The notes beneath the pieces were generated by a model. The model did no database searches, had not been told where the DNA came from, and saw only the letters and a list, made by a program, of their open reading frames with translations. Both the position numbers and the translations under genes were made by a program. From JBMNRY01 sp050944915 (GTDB lineage: Bacteria > Bacillota > Limnochordia > JAAZLZ01), in NCBI GenBank assembly GCA_050944915.1, contig JBMNRY010000104.1:1-6486 (forward strand): 6,486 bases of DNA, written 5' to 3'. Below are positions 1 through 4,803 of this stretch, piece by piece (within the stretch, counting starts at the first letter, position 1; every line of letters starts with the position of its first letter).

Positions 1-1
1 G

Positions 2-121
2 GAGATGGAATCAAAGGTCGGCCGGGCTGGCTGGTTCGGCGCCCAAAGCAAAGGCAAACTGGATCCCGGGGCCGGCTTAGGTCTTGTGGTCTGGCGAGCC
101 ATCGGTAAATGTCTAGAATGA
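2..121 (+). CDS. Possible 3' end of an upstream gene, cut by the window edge
   Basis: The frame starting at base 2 is open from the window edge to a TGA at 119-121. Its last residues include LDPGAGLGLVVWRAIGKCLE. The composition (Gly/Ala/Val-rich, many codons ending in C or G) is protein-like and better than the other two plus frames, which give Arg/Ser-rich translations. The stop lies 29 bases before the preferred start of the next gene at 151, a normal operon spacing. I do not recognise the family from about 39 residues. It could be chance, because an open stretch of 120 bases is not significant alone. No function is proposed. Confidence 0.38.
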   Translation, partial: EMESKVGRAGWFGAQSKGKLDPGAGLGLVVWRAIGKCLE

Positions 122-138
122 TCGGCTTTGCGGGCCGT

Positions 139-146
139 GGGGGGTG
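139..146 (+). promoter_or_regulatory. Ribosome binding site that selects the ATG at 151
   Basis: The G-rich run GGGGGGTG ends 4 bases before the ATG at 151 and resembles GGAGGTG. The earlier in-frame ATG at 109 has no comparable purine run, and using it would put 14 residues with an Arg before a ready-made signal peptide. The start at 151 is therefore preferred. Confidence 0.5.
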
Positions 147-150
147 TTCC

Positions 151-780
151 ATGGTGAGATTAACAGCTCTACTCTTGCTTTTCCTGTTTTGCTTACCCCC
201 GGCGGCCGCCGGTGCTGATCTGCATTTCCTGGAACCGGGCAGTTACCGTTTAAGGCTCGTGGCCCTGGAGGAGAGCTTCACCTATGAGCTGTTGCTACCT
301 TCGGATCAAAGCTTTCAGCTCCAGGGAGCTTTGGAAGGACCGGTGTTGTTAAAAAACGCTGCTCCCTTCTATCTGGTGACGGAAGGCTTAGCGGTGGAAC
401 TGGCCTCTCCCACGCCGGGGGAGGAGCTTCTGGAGGTGGCCCTGGGGCCTCTGACCCCCTCTTTGATTACAGGGGTGACTTGCTCGGGAGTCGAAGCCGA
501 TCAGAGTCCCTTAGATGTGACAACGACCTTTAGTAACAACCAAAGGGTCTACGTGGCTGCCTTGTTCAAGGGGTTGACTAGGGGAGTTACGATCGGCATC
601 CTTTGGTATTATTTCGATGAACCCATCCAATCCTATGCCCTCATCGCCGATGGCGATTATGGGCAGTCCTGGGTTTCCTTCAGCCTCCAACCCCAGGAAC
701 CCTTTCCTCCCGGAGATTACCGGGCGGAGCTTTATCTCAACGGTGCGCCCGTTAAGACCCTATCCTATAGCATCAACTGA
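151..780 (+). CDS. Exported protein with C-terminal beta-sandwich-like domain, function unknown
   Basis: From the ATG at 151 this is 209 residues; an in-frame ATG at 109 would give 223. Residues 1-22 form a classical signal peptide: one Arg near the start, a hydrophobic core LTALLLLFLF, then PPAAAGA, with likely cleavage after the Ala-Gly-Ala. The Cys at 14 is not in a good lipobox, so a lipoprotein is unlikely. The mature protein has two parts. Residues 23-100 are rich in alternating hydrophobic residues. Residues 105-209 start LITGVTCSGVEADQSP and continue with TTTFSNNQRVYV, a WYY at 152-154, WVSFSL, PPGDYRAELYLNG and a final VKTLSYSI. That layout resembles small Ig-like beta-sandwich domains seen at the ends of many exported bacterial proteins (from memory, not a search). 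No catalytic motif is visible. A role outside the membrane, perhaps in binding, is inferred. Confidence 0.8.
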   Translation: MVRLTALLLLFLFCLPPAAAGADLHFLEPGSYRLRLVALEESFTYELLLPSDQSFQLQGALEGPVLLKNAAPFYLVTEGLAVELASPTPGEELLEVALGPLTPSLITGVTCSGVEADQSPLDVTTTFSNNQRVYVAALFKGLTRGVTIGILWYYFDEPIQSYALIADGDYGQSWVSFSLQPQEPFPPGDYRAELYLNGAPVKTLSYSIN

Positions 781-787
781 AATCATC

Positions 788-806
788 CGGGGCCCTAGGG
801 GCCCCG
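788..806 (+). terminator. GC-rich hairpin after the exported-protein gene, terminator-like
   Basis: A perfect 7-bp stem, CGGGGCC at 788-794 with GGCCCCG at 800-806, encloses the 5-base loop CTAGG. It begins 7 bases after the stop at 780. The downstream tail is GTTCCCC, so there is no proper run of T. It may be a weak terminator, an mRNA 3'-end stabiliser or attenuating structure between this gene and the phosphatase. A second small hairpin (AGGGA 828-832 with TCCCT 839-843) lies before the next ribosome binding site. Confidence 0.35.
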
Positions 807-864
807 TTCCCCATCCCTCGTCGTCCCAGGGAGGTATTTCCCTCGGCCTAACGAAGCTATGGAC

Positions 865-870
865 GGAGGG
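865..870 (+). promoter_or_regulatory. Ribosome binding site that selects the ATG at 877
   Basis: GGAGGG ends 6 bases before the ATG at 877, ideal spacing. An in-frame ATG at 859 lies upstream of this site and has only a poor match of its own, so the phosphatase is taken to start at 877. Confidence 0.65.
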
Positions 871-876
871 ATCACT

Positions 877-1572
877 ATGCACATCAGACTGCAAAAAGGG
901 GTTAAACCCTTAAGCCTACTTATTTTCGATTTAGACGGCACTTTGATCGATTCCTACGCTCCTTTGTTAGCCAGTTTTGTCCATACCATCACCACCCTTA
1001 AACTTCCCATTCCACCCATGGATGAACTTAAACGCACCATCGGCTTTCCCCTCGAGGATGCCTTGGCCATGTTCATGCCCCAGGCCCTGGTGGAGGAGGC
1101 CGTCGGTCTATTCCGCGGGTATTATCAAGGTATCGTTCTCCAAGAGACGACCCTCCTGCCGGGAGCCCGGGCAACCTTGAGGGCTCTAGCCGAGCACGCC
1201 ACCTTGGCTGTGGCGACTAATAAGGCTAGCCACATGGCCGTCGATGTCTTGGAACACCTGGGGGTAGCCCAGTTCTTCAGCCTCATCGTCGGGACCCATT
1301 GTGTTGCGGAACCGAAACCGGCGGCCGATATGGTGGAGAAGATCTTAAAGGACTTAGATTGTCCCCGGGAAGAGGCGGTCTTAGTGGGCGATTCCATCAT
1401 CGATGTCCAGTTTAGCCAAAACAGCGGCGTCGACTTGATCTGTGTTCTCACCGGTTCCAATACCGAAGGGGAACTGCGGGCCGCCGGCGGGGAAAACATC
1501 GTGGCTAGTGTAGAAAACATCCTCCATCTTTGCTCACCGTGGGAGGGGGAAATGGAGAAAAGGGCAAACTAG
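877..1572 (+). CDS. HAD-superfamily hydrolase, phosphoglycolate phosphatase-like
   Basis: A 231-residue cytoplasmic phosphatase, close to the usual 210-230 residues of the family. All four HAD motifs are visible. Motif I is FDLDGTLIDS, with the nucleophile Asp18 and acid/base Asp20. Motif II is the Thr114 region in VATNKAS. Motif III is Lys147 in EPKPAADM. Motif IV is GDSIIDV, with Asp172 and Asp176 for magnesium. Between motifs I and II lies a helical cap (about residues 25-95) ending in the LLPGARATLRAL segment typical of the Gph/PGMB-type subgroup with a C1 cap. The family hydrolyses small phosphate monoesters such as 2-phosphoglycolate; the actual substrate cannot be read from the sequence. 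The gene starts 96 bases after the exported-protein gene, with a hairpin between, so co-transcription is uncertain. The last dozen residues, including PWEGEMEKRAN, extend past the core fold. Confidence 0.88.
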   Translation: MHIRLQKGVKPLSLLIFDLDGTLIDSYAPLLASFVHTITTLKLPIPPMDELKRTIGFPLEDALAMFMPQALVEEAVGLFRGYYQGIVLQETTLLPGARATLRALAEHATLAVATNKASHMAVDVLEHLGVAQFFSLIVGTHCVAEPKPAADMVEKILKDLDCPREEAVLVGDSIIDVQFSQNSGVDLICVLTGSNTEGELRAAGGENIVASVENILHLCSPWEGEMEKRAN

Positions 1573-1804
1573 AAGGGGCCTTGGAGTTGCCTCCTTTAAC
1601 CCTCCCTGGAGCCGGGGGAAGATTTTGTTTTCGCAGCAGGAATTGAGGAAGGATTAGCCTAAAGAAGTAGGGGAAGGGACTAAACGGTCCGCTAGTTAAG
1701 GCAGGATAGTCGGGAGCATTCTTTAGCCCCCACCTTCGTCCCTCTGGGCGTGGGAAGACCTGCTTATGATTGCAATAAGGATTCTACAAGGGATTGTCCC
1801 CATC

Positions 1805-1869
1805 CCGGTCTTTTTCTCCTTGTCCGGGGCCAAGGTAGTTATCCCCCGGAGAGGGAGGAAAAAGGTCGG
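1805..1869 (+). promoter_or_regulatory. Long imperfect hairpin upstream of the amidohydrolase operon
   Basis: Bases 1805-1817 pair with 1857-1869 with no break (13 pairs: a CCGGTC/GGTCGG end, five T-A pairs, and three G-U pairs). After a loose internal part, CCGGGG (1824-1829) pairs with CCCCGG (1844-1849). The loop is about 14 bases. The 3' foot lies 27 bases before GGAGGAAG, the ribosome binding site. There is no T run after it, so it is not a simple terminator. It could be a leader element, an mRNA 5' stabiliser or a protein-binding site. This is a by-eye fold, with no conservation test. Confidence 0.4.
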
Positions 1870-1896
1870 AGGAAGCAGAAATATTTAGCTAATGTC

Positions 1897-1904
1897 GGAG
1901 GAAG
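1897..1904 (+). promoter_or_regulatory. Ribosome binding site for the TTG start at 1916
   Basis: GGAGGAAG precedes the TTG by 11 bases, slightly long. An in-frame TAG at 1910-1912 rules out any start further upstream, and the metal-binding HxH comes only eight residues into the protein. TTG at 1916 is thus nearly forced. The GTG at 1905 is in a frame closed at once by TAG. Confidence 0.6.
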
Positions 1905-1915
1905 TGGAATAGAGT

Positions 1916-2710
1916 TTGACGGGAATAGTTGACTTTCATACCCATGCCTTTCCCGATAGTGTAGCACCCAATGTGGTGCTGCAGTTGGAAAAACACTATG
2001 GAGCCGTGATTAACAACAAAGGGACCCGTCGAGAACTGGAAGAACAAAGGCGAAGGGCGGGCATTGCCGCTTGCCTCATCTCGACGGCCGCAACGGTCCC
2101 TCAACAGGTTATCCCAGCAAACAAGTGGGCTGTTTCCATCCAAAGGGAAGGTGGGCAAGCCTTAGGTACTATCCACCCCGATTTTCCCTGTCTTGAGGAA
2201 CAGCTCAATTTTTTGGCACAAGGGGGAATTAAAGGAATCAAAATCCATCCAGAGCTGCAGGGCTTACCCCTCGATGACCCTCGGTTTTTCCCCCTGTGGG
2301 AACTAATTGGGGACCGTTTTTTCGTCCTGATCCATTTAGGGGAGGCCATCGTTCGCCCAAGGGGTTATGCCAGTCCCGACAAGTTGGCCCGGGTATTAGC
2401 TCTTTTTCCCCGGTTGCGGGCTATCGGCGCCCATTTAGGTGGTTTTGGTATGTGGCAACAGGCCAAAGAAACCTTAATCGGCGGTCCTTGTTATCTCGAT
2501 ACCAGTAGTACCATCGGTTATCTGCCCGGGGAGGAGATTGTCGGGATCATTCGGGCCCATGGTGTGGAGAAGGTAGTCTTTGGCAGTGACTACCCCGTCA
2601 GGAGCCCGGAGGAGGAGCTGGAATTGTTTTGGAGCCTCCCCCTCACCGCCAGGGAGCGGGAGCTCATCTTAATGGAAAACTCCGGGCGATTGCTCGCAGG
2701 AGAATGGTAG
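1916..2710 (+). CDS. Metal-dependent amidohydrolase (Amidohydrolase_2 family, TIM barrel)
   Basis: A 264-residue protein starting with TTG. The motifs of the Amidohydrolase_2 family, which includes ACMSD-type decarboxylases, appear in order. DFHTHAF gives His8 and His10 at the first barrel strand. KGIKIHPELQG gives His111, FVLIHLGE gives His140, GAHLGG gives His173, and VVFGSDYPVRSP gives the catalytic Asp225. The closing NSGRLLAG matches the usual N-x-x-R-L-L end of the family. Members are cytoplasmic and hydrolyse C-N bonds or decarboxylate small acids using zinc or a similar metal. The substrate is not deducible. There is no signal peptide. The stop is 16 bases before the E1 alpha start, so the three genes are probably one transcript and the enzyme may supply or process a metabolite for the dehydrogenase (inference). 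The 264 residues are at the short end for the family, but no motif is missing. Confidence 0.87.
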   Translation: MTGIVDFHTHAFPDSVAPNVVLQLEKHYGAVINNKGTRRELEEQRRRAGIAACLISTAATVPQQVIPANKWAVSIQREGGQALGTIHPDFPCLEEQLNFLAQGGIKGIKIHPELQGLPLDDPRFFPLWELIGDRFFVLIHLGEAIVRPRGYASPDKLARVLALFPRLRAIGAHLGGFGMWQQAKETLIGGPCYLDTSSTIGYLPGEEIVGIIRAHGVEKVVFGSDYPVRSPEEELELFWSLPLTARERELILMENSGRLLAGEW

Positions 2711-2726
2711 AAATGGAGGGAGATCA

Positions 2727-3689
2727 ATGGAAATTTCTAAGGAAACAAAACTGTGGATGCTGGAAAAAATGCTGAAAATCCGCCGTTTTGAAGAACAAGT
2801 TTACGATTCTTTCCTGAAAAACAAAATTCCCGGCTTCGCCCACCTCTACATCGGGGAAGAAGCCGTTGCCGTCGGGGCTTGTGCCAACCTCCGGGAGGAT
2901 GATTTCCTCACTAGCACCCACCGGGGCCACGGCCACTTAATCGCCAAGGGCGGCAAACCTAACGAAGCCATGGCGGAAATCTTCGGTAAGGAAACCGGTT
3001 ATTGTAAAGGGCGGGGCGGTACCATGCATATCGCCGACTTCTCCCTAGGCATGTTAGGGGCCAACGGGATCGTCGGTGGCGGTTTTCCCATCGCCGTCGG
3101 TGCCGGTTGGAGTGCCCAGTATCGGGGTACCGATCAGGTGACCGTTTGTTTCTTCGGTGATGGTGCCTCCAACGAAGGTACCTTCCATGAAAGCATCAAC
3201 CTGGCTTCCGTTTGGGATCTGCCGGTGATTTTCCTTTGTGAAAACAACCAGTTCGGCATTTCCGTTCACCAAAGTCGCCACCAGAAAGTAAAGGATATCG
3301 CCGATCGGGCCAAAGGCTACGGCATCCCCGGCGTCATCGTCGACGGGATGGATGTCCTGGCTGTTTACGAGGCCTGTCAGGAAGCGGTAGCCCGGGCCCG
3401 CCGCGGGGAAGGCCCCACTTTAATCGAAGCTAAGACCTACCGGTTCATGGGTCACCACGTAGGGGATCCGGGGACCGTTTATCGGGATAAGGAAGAAATT
3501 GAAAAGTGGCGGGAACGCTGCCCCATCAAGACCTTCCGGGAAAAGCTCTTCGCCGAAGGTGTTCTCACCGAGGCTGAATACGAAGCAATGGATAAGCGGA
3601 TTACCGAAGAAATGTTAGCCGCTGTTAAATTTGCCGAAGAAAGTCCATGGCCCGATCCCACGGTGGCCCTGGATGGCTTATACGTATAG
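2727..3689 (+). CDS. acoA: Thiamine diphosphate-dependent dehydrogenase E1 component, alpha subunit (acetoin/pyruvate type)
   Basis: A 320-residue protein, the length usual for bacterial E1 alpha subunits of the acetoin or pyruvate dehydrogenase type. GGAGGG at 2715-2720 sets the ATG at 2727. The N-terminal part has RRFEEQVYD and HLYIGEEAVAVGA (about 39-51), then STHRGHGHLIAKG (63-75) and GRGGTMHIAD. The thiamine diphosphate and magnesium motif runs from GDG at 144-146 to ENN at 172-174, about 30 residues, ending in ENNQFGIS. The loop YRFMGHHVGDPG (238-249) is the active-site loop. The Ser that is phosphorylated in mitochondrial enzymes is replaced by Gly, as expected in bacteria. Together with the beta subunit, E1 decarboxylates a 2-oxoacid, or cleaves acetoin, and passes the acyl group to lipoyl-E2. 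The acoA symbol reflects resemblance. Pyruvate or a branched-chain 2-oxoacid cannot be excluded. Confidence 0.93.
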   Translation: MEISKETKLWMLEKMLKIRRFEEQVYDSFLKNKIPGFAHLYIGEEAVAVGACANLREDDFLTSTHRGHGHLIAKGGKPNEAMAEIFGKETGYCKGRGGTMHIADFSLGMLGANGIVGGGFPIAVGAGWSAQYRGTDQVTVCFFGDGASNEGTFHESINLASVWDLPVIFLCENNQFGISVHQSRHQKVKDIADRAKGYGIPGVIVDGMDVLAVYEACQEAVARARRGEGPTLIEAKTYRFMGHHVGDPGTVYRDKEEIEKWRERCPIKTFREKLFAEGVLTEAEYEAMDKRITEEMLAAVKFAEESPWPDPTVALDGLYV

Positions 3690-3708
3690 TCGATAGGAGG
3701 GAATCGGG

Positions 3709-4689
3709 ATGCGAGAAATTACCTACGGTGAGGCTGTAAAGGAAGCCCTAGCCGAAGAAATGCGGCGGGATGATAAGGTAGCCCTAATCGGGGAAGATGT
3801 AGGCCCCTACGGGGGAAATTTCGGTTTTCTAAAGGGTTTACACGCCGAGTTCGGTGAAGAACGGGTGCGGGATACGCCTATTAGCGAAGCCGCCATCGTC
3901 GGTTGTGGTTTAGGCGCCGCGATCACCGGCATGCGGCCCGTAGTAGAATTGATGTTCTGTGACTTCATCGGAGTGGCCATGGACCAGCTGATCAACCAAG
4001 TGGCCAAAATCCGTTATATGTTCGGCGGCCAAGTGGAGGTACCTCTGACCATCCGTACGCCTATCGGCGGCGGTCGTTCCTCCGCGGCCCAACACTCCCA
4101 AAGTCTCCACGCCATGATCGCCCATGTCCCGGGGATCAAAGTGGTGGTGCCGGGCACCCATGAAGATGCCAAGGGCCTTTTGAAGGCCGCCATTCGGGAC
4201 AACAACCCGGTCATGGTTTTTGAGCACAAGATGATGTACAACAAAAAGGGCCTGGTGCCCGACGGTGAAATCATCACCCCCATCGGTAAAGCCGCCGTCC
4301 GGCGGGAAGGTACCGATCTAACCATCGTCGCCATTTCGTCCATGGTCTATGAATGCATGGCCATCGCCGATGAATTCGCTAAAGACGGGGTCAGCATCGA
4401 AGTCATCGATCCCCGGACCTTAGTCCCCCTCGATGAAGAGACCATCATCAACTCCGTCTGCAAGACCGGTAAACTGGTCATCGCCGATGAAGGCTACGAA
4501 ACCTGTGGTTTCCCCGGAGAGATCATCCGCCGGGTCGTTTCCTCCCAGGCTTTCGATTACCTAGATGCCCCCATTTTGACCGTGGGCACCAAGGATGTAC
4601 CTATCCCCTTCAGCCCACCGCTGGAAAACGCCGTCATCCCCACCAGGGAACGGATCGTGGAAGCGGTCAAGAATGTCTTAGGTCGCTAA
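3709..4689 (+). CDS. acoB: Thiamine diphosphate-dependent dehydrogenase E1 component, beta subunit (acetoin/pyruvate type)
   Basis: A 326-residue partner of the alpha subunit, starting 19 bases after it behind AGGAGGG (3695-3701). Expected motifs are all present: ALIGEDVGPYGG with Glu29, the DTPISEAAIVG segment with Glu60, which contacts the thiamine aminopyrimidine, RPVVELMFCDFIGVAMDQL, the GGGRSSAAQHSQSLHA loop with His129, PGIKVVVPGTHEDAKGLL, then the C-terminal transketolase-like domain (about 190-320) with VIDPRTLVPLDEETI, ADEGYETCG and the closing IPTRERIVEAV. Alpha and beta form an alpha2beta2 tetramer with active sites at the interface. The gene is followed directly by a strong terminator, and no E2 or E3 gene comes after it. 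The acoB symbol is by resemblance only. Substrate specificity is not proven. Confidence 0.93.
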   Translation: MREITYGEAVKEALAEEMRRDDKVALIGEDVGPYGGNFGFLKGLHAEFGEERVRDTPISEAAIVGCGLGAAITGMRPVVELMFCDFIGVAMDQLINQVAKIRYMFGGQVEVPLTIRTPIGGGRSSAAQHSQSLHAMIAHVPGIKVVVPGTHEDAKGLLKAAIRDNNPVMVFEHKMMYNKKGLVPDGEIITPIGKAAVRREGTDLTIVAISSMVYECMAIADEFAKDGVSIEVIDPRTLVPLDEETIINSVCKTGKLVIADEGYETCGFPGEIIRRVVSSQAFDYLDAPILTVGTKDVPIPFSPPLENAVIPTRERIVEAVKNVLGR

Positions 4690-4695
4690 AAGCAC

Positions 4696-4720
4696 GGGAC
4701 GCGCGAGCGTCCCTTTTTTT
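4696..4720 (+). terminator. Rho-independent terminator closing the amidohydrolase-E1 operon
   Basis: A perfect 7-bp stem, GGGACGC (4696-4702) with GCGTCCC (4707-4713), has a GCGA loop of the stable GNRA type and is followed by seven T (4714-4720). It begins 6 bases after the TAA of the E1 beta gene. This is a textbook intrinsic terminator and marks the operon end. Confidence 0.95.
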
Positions 4721-4803
4721 ATCGCCCTTTCCCAGGGGCAGGAACCCTTCTATCGATGCCGAAACTTAGGGAAAACACCGATAACGGAGAGGAGACTTAA
4801 GTC

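Larger units (their letters stand above)
1633..1912 (+). repeat. Two loose copies of a purine-rich GCAG(G/A)AAT...GAAGT(A/G)G motif
   Basis: Copy one lies at about 1636-1671 (GCAGGAATT, then TTAGCCTAA, then GAAGTAGGG). Copy two lies at about 1874-1912 (GCAGAAATATTTAGCTAA, then GAAGTGGAATAG). Both share a GCAG-AAT head, a TTAGC-TAA middle and a GAAGT-G tail, although spacing and order differ slightly. The second copy contains the ribosome binding site of the amidohydrolase. The entry spans both copies and the unrelated sequence between. It could be chance in purine-rich leader sequence. Confidence 0.22.
1573..1915 (+). other. Gene-free leader region with several possible RNA helices
   Basis: I see no convincing gene in these 343 bases. 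A 60-codon open frame beginning at 1750 has an Arg/Lys/Gly-rich, low-complexity translation and runs into the amidohydrolase start, so it is judged spurious. The region can form several helices on the plus strand. CTAAAGAA (1659-1666) pairs perfectly with TTCTTTAG (1719-1726). GGAC (1677-1680) with GTCC (1687-1690) nests inside. CCCAC (1729-1733) pairs with GTGGG (1750-1754). A long hairpin spans 1805-1869. A weak stem-loop just after the phosphatase stop (AAGGGG 1573-1578 with CTCCTT 1591-1596) could end that transcript. A TATGAT at 1765-1770 resembles a -10 box, but I find no matching -35, so no promoter is called. No signature of a T-box, SAM, TPP or cobalamin riboswitch was recognised. Confidence 0.5.

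Noticed and set aside
50..110. CAAAGGCAAAC near 51-60, resembling the start of a cyclic-di-GMP (GEMM-I) riboswitch
   Set aside because: The GAAA tetraloop, the GACGCAAAGCC segment and the GGUAGCCGGGUU-like receptor that should follow are not there. The stretch also reads as protein-coding in frame 2.
617..913. 98-codon plus-strand frame bridging the exported-protein and phosphatase genes
   Set aside because: Pro/Ser/Arg-rich translation, overlaps both well-supported genes out of frame, and crosses a hairpin.
1125..1520. 131-codon minus-strand open frame over the phosphatase gene
   Set aside because: It is antisense to a gene with all HAD motifs. The translation is Ser/Thr/Arg-rich without recognisable motifs, a typical shadow frame.
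1573..1915. T-box leader
   Set aside because: No AGGGTGGNACCGCG-like T-box sequence and no terminator with a T run before the gene, and the operon is not of an amino-acid or tRNA-synthetase type.
1750..1932. 60-codon plus-strand open frame in the leader as a possible leader peptide or small protein
   Set aside because: No good ribosome binding site ahead of it, and the Arg/Lys/Gly-rich translation tracks the purine-rich DNA and runs out of frame into the amidohydrolase start.
3910..4343. Two minus-strand open frames of 105 and 109 codons over the E1 beta gene
   Set aside because: Both are antisense to highly conserved thiamine-enzyme motifs and have no recognisable features of their own.
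2727..4689. Reading the E1 pair as a toxin, defence or secondary-metabolite system
   Set aside because: Both subunits carry complete conventional thiamine-enzyme motifs, and no defence, transposase or assembly-line gene accompanies them.
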